DNA of 8,133 nucleotides from Terriglobia bacterium (GCA_030042795.1 JASHYZ010000020.1:1-8133), one strand, 5' to 3'. Positions 1 to 6,385 are shown, numbered from the stretch's first letter. The notes: a model not told the origin generated them from the sequence alone. Numbers and translations: made by a program.

Positions 1-591
1 TATTTCAACTCTTGCACTGAAATTGGAAGCTGTCTGAACGGGATGTTCACCCTGCACAACCTCCAGTCCACTCATTACCATGCGGGTCGAGTCACGGCAC
101 GCAAGAACTTCAAAGGTAATCACTTCGTCTTCGCTTCTTACACGGAGTCCCGGGCGACCTCAAGCGCCGCCCTTTCCTTCAACCTGGAGAACCAACTTTT
201 TAGCCCGCAATTGCCAGGGCCGATGCCCTGGGACTCGCCCCATCGCCTCGTGTCCTGGGGATTCCTGCCCCTGCTGCGAGGCTACGATTTGGCCTATACC
301 GTGGAGGCGCGCAGCGGCTATCCGTTCTATCTTGTTAATGAGAATCAGGAGCTCGTGGCCCCGCCCGGTACGATGCGCTTCCCCGCCTACTTTTCTCTCA
401 ACCTGGCCATCGAGAAGCGCTTTCACCTGTTCGGGTTCGAGTGGGCGCTGCGCGCCGGGTTCGACAACATCACCAACCACGACAACCCCACGGTGGTTAA
501 CAATAATGTGGACTCACCAGAGTTCTTGACGTACGCCGGCAGCGAGGGCCACGTCCTCACTGCGCGCATTCGGCTACTGGGGCGGAAGTAG
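1..591 (+). CDS. C-terminal part of an Oar-like TonB-dependent outer-membrane receptor (5' end outside window)
   Basis: The reading frame is open from the first base of the window to a TAG at 589-591, so this is the last 196 residues of a longer protein. The visible part reads as outer-membrane beta-barrel strands: alternating hydrophobic and polar stretches rich in aromatic residues, for example around ARSGYPFYLVNEN and RFPAYFSLNLAIEKRF, then FGFEWALRAGFDNITNHDNP and a final RIRLLGRK. The 'R-G-x-F/Y-D-N-I-T-N-H-x-N-P' pattern near the end is typical of the large carboxypeptidase-regulatory-like (Oar-type) receptors that are abundant in Acidobacteriota. The family is thought to import or bind large substrates in a TonB-dependent way. 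The plug and N-terminal domains would lie upstream, so the substrate cannot be inferred. An internal ATG at 43 is not a credible start because the coding character continues before it. Confidence 0.75.
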   Translation, partial: YFNSCTEIGSCLNGMFTLHNLQSTHYHAGRVTARKNFKGNHFVFASYTESRATSSAALSFNLENQLFSPQLPGPMPWDSPHRLVSWGFLPLLRGYDLAYTVEARSGYPFYLVNENQELVAPPGTMRFPAYFSLNLAIEKRFHLFGFEWALRAGFDNITNHDNPTVVNNNVDSPEFLTYAGSEGHVLTARIRLLGRK

Positions 592-620
592 GGTGGTTGC
601 AGCGCGCTGGATTTTTCAAG

Positions 621-699
621 GACCCCCGCTTGCGCGGGGGTGACGTGTTGGACTCAGAAGCTGTAGTCCAGCACGGACATTCCCGCGAAAGCGGGAATC
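621..699. repeat. REP-like cluster of three hairpins
   Basis: Three inverted repeats sit back to back in the gap between two plus-strand genes. Hairpin 1 pairs 622-629 with 634-641 (ACCCCCGC / GCGGGGGT, loop TTGC). Hairpin 2 pairs 644-654 with 665-675 (CGTGTTGGACT / AGTCCAGCACG, one G-T wobble, ten-base loop). Hairpin 3 pairs 679-686 with 691-698 (ATTCCCGC / GCGGGAAT, GAAA tetraloop). Hairpins 1 and 3 have the look of dispersed palindromic elements seen in many genomes; hairpin 3 matches the core of the neisserial dRS3 type, ATTCCC-N8-GGGAAT. No T-tract follows, so it is not a classical terminator, though it could stabilise the 3' end of the receptor mRNA. Whether it is repeated elsewhere in the genome cannot be seen from this window. 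Confidence 0.7.
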
Positions 700-725
700 C
701 ACGAGTTTTCACCATAACGACTTAC

Positions 726-730
726 AGGAG
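726..730 (+). promoter_or_regulatory. Shine-Dalgarno site of the FAD-linked oxidase
   Basis: AGGAG lies five bases before a GTG codon at 736. This decides the start of the following gene in favour of the non-ATG codon. Confidence 0.7.
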
Positions 731-735
731 CTCTT

Positions 736-2112
736 GTGCATTGGACCACGGAATTAAGCCAGGAGATCGCGGGCGCGGTTCTGACCGACGATGCCTCGCG
801 CCAGGCAGTCTCGACTGATTTCGGCCGAGTGGTTACGCGACTGCCAGCTTGCGTCGTGCGTCTAGCGGCTGCCGCCGACGTCGCCCGAGTGATCAAGTTC
901 GCGGCGCGGCACCAGCTTAGCGTGGCCACGCGAGGCGCGGGGCATTCTCAGTCCGGGCAAACACTTTCCGAGCATATCGTCCTGGACATGGGTGCTCTGG
1001 CCACCCGCCTGCAAGTCGATCCGCAAGCGCAAACTGTGACCTGTTCCGCCGGAACACCGTGGCGATCCCTCCTGACGGAGACGGCACAGGCGAGCCTATC
1101 ACCTCCGGTGCTCACCAACAACCTAGACGTCACTGTGGGCGGGACCCTCTCGACCGGCGGTCTCGGAGTGGCTTCCTGGAAGTTCGGCACACAGGCGGAT
1201 CACTGCGTGGAGCTTGAAGTCGTCACCGGCGAGGGCGAAGTCGTGCGCTGCTCCCGCGAGAACAATCCCCAACTCTTTGACGTGGTACGCGGCGGCCTCG
1301 GACAGTTCGGGGTCATCACGGAGGCCACCCTGCGTTTGCGGCAGCACCAATCGCGATTTCGCAGCTTCTATCTGCTGTACGACGACCTCACTTACCTCCT
1401 CGATGACCTGCGCGTTTTGATGACGGAAGATCGCTTCCAGTATCTCGAATCGTGGGCTGTCCCCTGTCCCCAAGGTTTCAAGAAGGTAGGCGGTGAGCGT
1501 CAACCCTTCGCGCAGTGGTTCTATCCGTTACACGTCACCATAGAAACCGGCGACGCGCCGCCGGCACCCATGGAAAAGCTCATGGGCTTGCATTTCTACC
1601 GGCTGGTTCACACTGAGGATGGACTCATCGAGGAGTTCTTCAGCCGGCTTGACCCTCTGTTCGCGCTCTGGAAACACGCGGGCTTTTGGAACTACGCTCA
1701 TCCCTGGATGGAATGTGTCCTCCCTTGGCAGTCCTGTCAGCTTTACATCACCCAGGTGTTGTCGCAGTTGCCGCCGCAAGCGATTGCCGGAGGGCACATC
1801 CTGTTGTGGCCGGCGCGGGGCGATGCCTCTTCCGTCCCTCTGTTCATGCGGCCGCCCGGCGACTTCTTGATGGGGTTCGGTCTCCTTCCCGCCGTCCCTC
1901 CGCACTTTCTCACTGAGGCGCTTCCGCGCCTGAATTTTGCCACCGCTGCCTCGATGCTGATGGGTGGGAAACGCTACCTCTCGGGTTGGACTTCGTTCGA
2001 CCGCGACCAGTGGAAGGCACACTACGGCGCGCAGTGGGCGACGGTTGTAGAGCTTAAGAAGCGATTCGATCCGAAGGGTGTGTTGAATCCCGGCTTCATC
2101 CCGCTCGATTAA
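736..2112 (+). CDS. FAD-linked oxidase, cytokinin-dehydrogenase-like (PCMH-type FAD domain)
   Basis: This is a 458-residue flavoenzyme of the PCMH/VAO superfamily. Residues about 35-205 form the FAD-binding domain. RGAGHSQSGQ (66-75) contains the GxGHS motif whose His70 would carry covalently bound FAD. TVGGTLSTGGLG (133-144) and GGLGQFGVIT (186-195) are the other nucleotide-contact segments. The C-terminal half resembles the cytokinin-dehydrogenase substrate domain: 'DRFQYLESW' (232-240), the 'AHPWMECVLP' segment (321-330) and the closing 'RFDPKGVLNPGF' (443-454). The family oxidises N6-unsaturated cytokinins to adenine and an aldehyde, but bacterial relatives are little studied and the substrate here is uncertain. 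Asn128 appears to occupy the place of the catalytic Asp of plant enzymes. No signal peptide is evident, so it is probably cytoplasmic. The start is GTG, set by AGGAG at 726-730. It ends 60 bases before the lolC-like gene and could be co-transcribed with it. Confidence 0.85.
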   Translation: MHWTTELSQEIAGAVLTDDASRQAVSTDFGRVVTRLPACVVRLAAAADVARVIKFAARHQLSVATRGAGHSQSGQTLSEHIVLDMGALATRLQVDPQAQTVTCSAGTPWRSLLTETAQASLSPPVLTNNLDVTVGGTLSTGGLGVASWKFGTQADHCVELEVVTGEGEVVRCSRENNPQLFDVVRGGLGQFGVITEATLRLRQHQSRFRSFYLLYDDLTYLLDDLRVLMTEDRFQYLESWAVPCPQGFKKVGGERQPFAQWFYPLHVTIETGDAPPAPMEKLMGLHFYRLVHTEDGLIEEFFSRLDPLFALWKHAGFWNYAHPWMECVLPWQSCQLYITQVLSQLPPQAIAGGHILLWPARGDASSVPLFMRPPGDFLMGFGLLPAVPPHFLTEALPRLNFATAASMLMGGKRYLSGWTSFDRDQWKAHYGAQWATVVELKKRFDPKGVLNPGFIPLD

Positions 2113-2156
2113 GCGGCGCCGCCCTATCCGGCCATGGGTCGGGGCGCCCGCGCAGC

Positions 2157-2162
2157 TATAAT
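2157..2162 (+). promoter_or_regulatory. Possible -10 box just upstream of the lolC-like start
   Basis: A perfect TATAAT stands in GC-rich surroundings and ends ten bases before the ATG at 2173. Transcription would begin within a few bases of the start codon, giving a leaderless or near-leaderless mRNA. No convincing -35 hexamer is visible 16-18 bases upstream (the sequence there is ATGGGT-like), so this is a weak call. Confidence 0.35.
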
Positions 2163-2172
2163 CGAAAGCGCG

Positions 2173-3402
2173 ATGCGCTTTGAGTTCTTTGTCGCTCTCC
2201 GCTACTTGAAGGCCAAACGACGTCAGGCCGCCATCTCTGTAGCCACCGTGATCTCGATTGTGGGAGTGATGGCCGGGGTGGCCGCCCTGGTGATCGCCCT
2301 TGCTGTGAATAATGGATTCCGCGAAGACATGGAAAGCCGCCTGGTGAATGCGACGGCCAACATCAACTTGGTGCGGGTGAAGAACGACGGCATTGCGAAC
2401 TATGACGAGCTGGCCTCGCGTCTAGCCAAGATTCCCCACGTGGTTGCCGCCGCTCCCGCGCTTTACGAACCGGTGCTGGCTTCTCACGGTTCGCGCGCCG
2501 ACGGAGTCATCATCAAGGGCGTCGATCCTGAGCGAGAGGTTCGCGTGGGCGATTTGCTGAAGCGCCTCAGTGCCGGTTCCCTCGATGACTTAAGCCGCAG
2601 CTTTCCGGACGCTGACCCCATCATTCTCGGCAAGGAATTAGCGCAGGATATCGGCGCCCGCGTGGGCGATACGATTCTTATCACCAGCCCTCAAGGCTAT
2701 GTTACACCTTACGGAGTGGCCCCGAAATTCAGGCACTTTCGCGTGGTGGCCATCTTCAACTCGGGGTTTTACGACTTCGACTTCGGATGGGCCTTCACCA
2801 ATCTGGACGCTGCGCAACGGCTTTTCGATCTTCCCAACGAGGTTTCCGTCATAGAGTTCCGAATCGATAACATTTACGATCCCGATCCCGTGGCGGAAGC
2901 CATCCGCAAGGCTGCGGGACTCGGCTTCGACACGACCACCTGGGAGGAGCAGAACCGTTCGCTCTTCAACGCGCTAAGCCTGGAAAGACTGGTCACCATC
3001 CTCACGATCGGCCTTATTGTCCTGGTCGCAGCCCTTAACATTTTCATAACGCTCGCCATGATGGTGATGGAGAAGAACCGTGAAATCGCCGTGCTGATGT
3101 CGATGGGCGCCCGCAAGCGTCAGGTTTGGGCGCTGTTTACACTCCACGGCTTACTCATTGGCGCGGTGGGTACGCTTCTTGGCCTCATTGTCGGCTACTC
3201 CGCCTCCTGGGCGGGAAATCGCTACAAGCTCATCCACCTTCAGGCCGACGTTTACTCGCTTCCCTTCGTCCCCTTTCACCCCCGGCCTTGGGATGGCCTG
3301 TGGATCGCCCTCGCCGCCCTCATCATCAGCTTCCTGGCTACGCTCTACCCGTCACTCAATGCGGCGCGGCTGAAGCCGGTGGAGATCTTGCGCTACGAGT
3401 GA
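2173..3402 (+). CDS. LolC/LolE-family lipoprotein-releasing ABC transporter permease
   Basis: The 409-residue integral membrane protein has the LolC/E/MacB-type layout. There is a short basic N-terminus (MRFEFFVALRYLKAKRRQ), TM1 at about 20-45 and a periplasmic MacB-PCD-like domain at about 48-265. The FtsX-like C-terminal unit holds TM2 about 273-297, TM3 about 322-345 and TM4 about 375-395. Conserved family segments are 'NIFITLAMMVMEKNREIAVLMSMGA' split over 289-313 and 'YPSLNAARLKPVEILRYE' at the end. Such permeases, with the LolD ATPase, extract lipoproteins from the inner membrane and pass them to the LolA carrier. I chose ATG 2173, not the in-frame ATG at 2134. The extra 13 residues (GRGARAAIIESA after Met) look untranslated, LolC proteins begin like MRFEFFVALRYL, and a TATAAT lies between the two. 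No Shine-Dalgarno is evident. No lolD is adjacent in this window. Whether it acts like LolC, LolE or a fused LolF cannot be decided here. Confidence 0.9.
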   Translation: MRFEFFVALRYLKAKRRQAAISVATVISIVGVMAGVAALVIALAVNNGFREDMESRLVNATANINLVRVKNDGIANYDELASRLAKIPHVVAAAPALYEPVLASHGSRADGVIIKGVDPEREVRVGDLLKRLSAGSLDDLSRSFPDADPIILGKELAQDIGARVGDTILITSPQGYVTPYGVAPKFRHFRVVAIFNSGFYDFDFGWAFTNLDAAQRLFDLPNEVSVIEFRIDNIYDPDPVAEAIRKAAGLGFDTTTWEEQNRSLFNALSLERLVTILTIGLIVLVAALNIFITLAMMVMEKNREIAVLMSMGARKRQVWALFTLHGLLIGAVGTLLGLIVGYSASWAGNRYKLIHLQADVYSLPFVPFHPRPWDGLWIALAALIISFLATLYPSLNAARLKPVEILRYE

Positions 3403-3405
3403 AGG

Positions 3406-3445
3406 GATCGGGTGATCGGGCCATCGAGTGATTGAGTGATTGAAC
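3406..3445. repeat. Degenerate 8-bp tandem repeat (five units)
   Basis: Five successive octamers read GATCGGGT, GATCGGGC, CATCGAGT, GATTGAGT and GATTGAAC, giving a consensus near GATYGRGT. The array begins three bases after the stop codon of the lolC-like gene. Its role is unknown. Strand slippage or a short repeat family are the simplest explanations. Confidence 0.7.
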
Positions 3446-3473
3446 GCCGCGATTCGTCACCGATTCTAGGACT

Positions 3474-3497
3474 AGCGTCATACGTCGGGGTGACGCT
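3474..3497. other. Hairpin between convergent genes
   Basis: AGCGTCA (3474-3480) pairs perfectly with TGACGCT (3491-3497) around a ten-base loop. It lies in the 128-base gap where two genes converge, where a bidirectional terminator would be expected. Neither strand has a T-run after the stem, so an intrinsic terminator is not supported. Confidence 0.4.
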
Positions 3498-3530
3498 GAG
3501 GCAGACATTGGGCTCCAAAGACACGTCAAG

Positions 3531-4412
3531 CTACTTCAGCGGCTCATAGCTGATTTGGTGTTCCACATGAGTTCTCTCGAAATCGGTGTTTTGGAGCGAA
3601 ATCATCACGGTGCGGCCCCAGACCATGAAGAGGTGAATCCGGAATTCAGTACCGAAACTGGTGGGAAACCAAACCCCTTCGGGCTGGCGCTGGTATTGGA
3701 CGTTGAACCCCAGACCCGGAAGGTCTATCACAAGCTTTCGCAACAAAAAGGGCAGGGGGCGCGAGAGCTTGGTGTACACGCGGACCGGTTGAAAGTCAGT
3801 GGCGTCGATGTCCGCTTCACCCGCCCAGTCGTAGTCCTTGCGATCCTTGGGCCGGAAACCGATACGATACACATTCCGGCCCTGCTGGGTTTCTTCTCCA
3901 ATTAAATGGTATTGATAGTTCTTTTGCTGGTTGGTGGTCAACGGGAACAGGTCGTGCGCGATGCCATCCCTGGAGCGATCTTCCTTGGAGTCATGCTTAA
4001 GATCGTTCGTGATGCCGTCGTTGGAGTTCTCTTCCATCAGGTCGTGACGAAAGTCGTTCAGCATGTCGCCATCGATGCTGTCGACATCGGGCCGGGGCTC
4101 GCCCTTGAACTCGAGGTACTGACCCTTGTGCCGGTAGTAGCCACTGATCGCCGTCAGCTTGCGCTGGGTGCCGTTTGGTGTCGGTGTGATCAGATAGTCT
4201 GCAACTTCGTCGCGCATCTTGGCGCCGCTCGCCTTCTGTAACACCACGTGAATACGCTGGTGGTAGATATATTCGCTGCGCTGCTGGTCGCTGCGGTCCT
4301 GATTGGCGGCCACGAGGGCCATAATGGTCTCGGCTGTCAACGGCGGCTGATCGGCGCCCTGGAGGATGCCGGCCAGCCAGAAAGCCGTGATCGCAGCAGC
4401 GGCGAATATCAT
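3531..4412 (-). CDS. Exported protein of unknown function with an internal 17-residue repeat
   Basis: The 293-residue protein begins with a hydrophobic segment (residues 2-18, IFAAAAITAFWLAGILQ), consistent with a signal peptide cleaved near GAD at 19-21; no lipobox Cys is present. The mature part is a succession of predicted beta strands. Examples are 'SEYIYHQRIHVVLQK' (46-60), 'NVYRIGFRPKD' (180-190), 'WAGEADIDATDFQPVRVYTKL' split over 196-216, and 'GFNVQYQRQPEGVWFP' (235-250). That layout recalls the half-barrel folds of LolA/LolB/LppX-like proteins, but I cannot assign a family. A charged insert at 119-156 consists of a tandem duplication. The start ATG has GGGAG (4423-4427) ten bases upstream. 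The n-region is unusually poor in positive charge, so the true N-terminus may lie upstream (see findings). It converges with the lolC-like gene and diverges from the dehydratase gene. The neighbourhood with a lipoprotein-release permease is suggestive only. Confidence 0.8.
   Translation of the reverse strand: MIFAAAAITAFWLAGILQGADQPPLTAETIMALVAANQDRSDQQRSEYIYHQRIHVVLQKASGAKMRDEVADYLITPTPNGTQRKLTAISGYYRHKGQYLEFKGEPRPDVDSIDGDMLNDFRHDLMEENSNDGITNDLKHDSKEDRSRDGIAHDLFPLTTNQQKNYQYHLIGEETQQGRNVYRIGFRPKDRKDYDWAGEADIDATDFQPVRVYTKLSRPLPFLLRKLVIDLPGLGFNVQYQRQPEGVWFPTSFGTEFRIHLFMVWGRTVMISLQNTDFERTHVEHQISYEPLK
3940..4058 (-). repeat. 51-bp in-frame tandem duplication inside the exported-protein gene
   Basis: Two 51-bp units, 4008-4058 and 3957-4007, agree at 34 of 51 bases by my alignment. 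A partial third unit follows. At protein level residues 119-135 and 136-152 share the pattern ND[FL][RK]HD..E[ED].S.DGI (9 of 17 identical), then HDL recurs at 153-155. The repeat is acidic and rich in His, Asp and Asn. Confidence 0.75.
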
Positions 4413-4555
4413 CAGGCGAGGGCTCCCACGGCAATTACGGAAGGTCTGGCTTTCAGGTTCAGAAACATTTGTCGAGCGCTAACTCACCAAGGCTCAAATC
4501 ATGCGAAAATAGGAGAGTCTGGCATCGGAAATCCAAATTTGTCTAGGAGTACCCT
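4413..4555. other. Divergent intergenic region
   Basis: These 143 bases must contain the promoters for both the exported-protein gene and the dehydratase gene. I see no convincing pair of -35 and -10 boxes for either. CAAATTTG (4534-4541) is an 8-bp palindrome just before the dehydratase Shine-Dalgarno and might be part of an operator. A minus-strand ORF of 18 codons (4412-4468) lies here too. Confidence 0.4.
4545..4549 (+). promoter_or_regulatory. Shine-Dalgarno site of the dehydratase gene
   Basis: AGGAG stands six bases before the GTG at 4556, which supports that codon as the start. Confidence 0.7.
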
Positions 4556-6130
4556 GTGAGTGCCCGTCAACTCGATGACGTAGCTATCGTCATTCGCCCT
4601 GAGCGCGATAACCTGGCCGTAGTCACCAGTGACTTTCTGGAGGGAGGCACCGAGCTGCAATACGGTGGTCGCACTTTGCAGATGTCAGGCCGGACGTTGC
4701 GGGGTCAAAGCTTCGCCATCGCCAGAATCGCAAAGGGCGAGGCCTATGTTACGCTGGGCGACCCCATTGGGATTGCGTCGCGCGACGTTGAGCCCGGAGA
4801 ACCCATCGATACCACCAACCTCGAAGACCGCCTCCCTCGCTTGGCGGTGCGGTACCGCGACAACCCGGTGCCCACTCCCGTCGATCCCGCGCTTGCCAGA
4901 ATGACTTTCGATGGCTATGTTCGCCCTGACGGAACCGTCGGCACGCGGAATTACGTGGGCGTCGTGACTTCGGGAATGTGCTCATCGACCGAAGCACATG
5001 AAATTGCCGGTCGAGCCATGCGCGAGATCTATTTGCGCGAGAAGTTTCCCAATGTGGACGGCGTGATACCTATTTCACAGGAGTCCGGCTGCGGCATGCC
5101 TGACGGCGCGGCCGTGGATCTGCTCAATCGCCTGCTTGCCAACACGCTGCGCCACCCGAATCTCGGCGCGGCCATTTACATTGACCTGGGGTGTGGCAAA
5201 ACCTGCGTGGAGTGCTCGGCGCCCATCTTTCAGTCCGCCGTACCAGACTACAACCAGCGCGTGATCAACCTGACAATCCAACACAACGGGGGCAGCCGCC
5301 GAACCGTCGAGCGCGGGCTGGAACTCGTGGAAAAGCAGCTCCACCAGGCCAACCGGTTCCGAAGAGAGCCGGTGCCGATCTCCCGGCTTATTGTGGGCAC
5401 CAAATGCGGCGGGTCAGACCGGTGGTCCGGCGTCACCGCCAATCCCGCCGTGGGTGTTGCCGCCGACATGTTTGTCAAGGCTCAGGGAGCAGTGTTCCTT
5501 CCCGAAATCCCGGAGTTGCAGGGCGCTGCAATGGTGGACCTCGCGGCTCGCGCCCGGACACGTCAGGTAGGTAAGAAACTGATCGGAGCTCTGAAACGAT
5601 ACGAGAAGTACGTGCACTCCTTCGGCAGGGAGTTTGACGATTTTCGGGATAACCCTTCTCCGGGCAACATTAAGGGCGGCATCTACAACATCTATTTGAA
5701 GTCGAGCGGCGTGAAAGCCAAGGGAGGAACCTCCGTCGTTGAGGACTTGGTGGAATACGGCGAGTGGCTAGGCGAACGCCGGGGCCTCTACGTACTGTAC
5801 ACGCCGGGATACGACCAAATCTCTACGCCAGCACTCTTTCTCAGCGGAGCTCAAGTCGCTCTCTTCACCACCGGCCGTGGCACGGGCATCGGCTGTGCGC
5901 TTGGTCCGGTTCTCAAGATCGGCTCCAATTCGCCGCTGGCGCGGATGAACGGCGATATCGATATCGACGCGGGCGCCGTTCTTGAGAAGCGCAAGACGAT
6001 CGAAGAAGTGGGCCGGCAGATTTTCCAGGAAACAATCGATGTGGCCTCCGGCCGCAAGCTGACGCGTGCTGAAGAGGCCGGCTACCACCATGAGTTCAAG
6101 ATTTGGGAATCCCTGTGGCCTACCCTATAG
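4556..6130 (+). CDS. GarD/UxaA-family sugar-acid dehydratase (galactarate or altronate dehydratase-like)
   Basis: The protein is complete at 524 residues, close to E. coli GarD and longer than UxaA. Residues about 10-90 form the N-terminal SAF domain ('AVVTSDFLEGG' 21-31, 'GDPIGIASRDV' 68-78). The central domain begins with 'GYVRPDGTVGTRNYVGV' (120-136). The C-terminal domain carries 'CGGSDRWSGVTANPAVG' (284-300), 'NPSPGN' (366-371), 'TTGRGT' (438-443) and 'DIDIDAG' (467-473). The family removes water from aldaric or aldonic acids, with an Fe2+ or similar metal, to give 2-keto-3-deoxy sugar acids in the cytoplasm. Overall resemblance, including 'TIEEVG....' and 'DVASGRK' near the end, is nearer to GarD than UxaA. 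However, Gln175 and Gly214 replace the His and Glu that I recall from E. coli homologues, so the substrate is open. The start is GTG with AGGAG. No other sugar-acid genes adjoin it. Confidence 0.88.
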   Translation: MSARQLDDVAIVIRPERDNLAVVTSDFLEGGTELQYGGRTLQMSGRTLRGQSFAIARIAKGEAYVTLGDPIGIASRDVEPGEPIDTTNLEDRLPRLAVRYRDNPVPTPVDPALARMTFDGYVRPDGTVGTRNYVGVVTSGMCSSTEAHEIAGRAMREIYLREKFPNVDGVIPISQESGCGMPDGAAVDLLNRLLANTLRHPNLGAAIYIDLGCGKTCVECSAPIFQSAVPDYNQRVINLTIQHNGGSRRTVERGLELVEKQLHQANRFRREPVPISRLIVGTKCGGSDRWSGVTANPAVGVAADMFVKAQGAVFLPEIPELQGAAMVDLAARARTRQVGKKLIGALKRYEKYVHSFGREFDDFRDNPSPGNIKGGIYNIYLKSSGVKAKGGTSVVEDLVEYGEWLGERRGLYVLYTPGYDQISTPALFLSGAQVALFTTGRGTGIGCALGPVLKIGSNSPLARMNGDIDIDAGAVLEKRKTIEEVGRQIFQETIDVASGRKLTRAEEAGYHHEFKIWESLWPTL

Positions 6131-6385
6131 GCCTGTGACCACGCTTGTCCTTTCCGCTCGCGAAAACTTTTGAGAGAACGGTGAAGACCAAGACCTCAAA
6201 GAAATCATAATAGGAAGTTTTTAAGAAAACTGACGAATGGGCGCCACGTGCCTGCTCTGCTGTTTTTGGGTATTTCGCTATGAGGCGCGCATTCTTCGAG
6301 GGTTCTCCACCTCGACATTCTCAGCCCATAAGTGTGTTCGGATCATCCGAAGGCGTCGACTTTTTTGATTAACATGTCAGCTCTA
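6131..6385. other. Non-coding stretch between the dehydratase gene and argR
   Basis: The gene-free interval is 298 bases in all and more AT-rich towards argR. It holds a 6-bp-stem hairpin AGTTTT/AAAACT (6216-6231), a perfect 15-bp palindrome (6337-6351) and a run of six T (6361-6366). No convincing RNA gene or protein gene was seen. Confidence 0.5.
6337..6366 (+). terminator. Perfect palindrome followed by a T-run: weak terminator or operator
   Basis: TTCGGATCATCCGAA (6337-6351) is a perfect odd-centred palindrome. As RNA it gives a 5-bp stem with a 5-base loop. TTTTTT begins nine bases after it, too far for a standard intrinsic terminator. It may instead be a protein-binding operator. Confidence 0.3.

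Noticed and set aside
621..699. A CRISPR array or tRNA in the hairpin cluster
   Set aside because: The hairpins differ in sequence and there are no regular spacers; no tRNA cloverleaf or T-loop GTTCRA motif is present.
597..818. A 73-codon ORF through the hairpin cluster, giving peptides like HSRESGNP
   Set aside because: This is the familiar false translation of palindromic repeats, not a gene.
2113..2149. GC palindromes GCGGCGCCGC (2113-2122) and GGGCGCCC (2142-2149) as a terminator after the FAD oxidase
   Set aside because: No T-run follows and both are short self-complementary GC strings expected by chance in this composition.
3906..4241. Plus-strand ORFs opposite the exported-protein gene (3555-3905, 3906-4241)
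   Set aside because: These are antisense shadows; the minus-strand frame has a signal-like start, beta-strand periodicity and a Shine-Dalgarno.
3997..4434. A 145-codon minus-strand ORF overlapping the exported-protein gene
   Set aside because: It is a shifted frame of the better-supported gene, rich in Arg and Asp-Arg runs without family motifs.
6237..6368. A 43-codon plus-strand ORF in the gap upstream of argR
   Set aside because: There is no ribosome-binding site at a usable distance, the composition is odd (Cys-rich then Arg-rich), and it ends in the T-run. It looks like chance.
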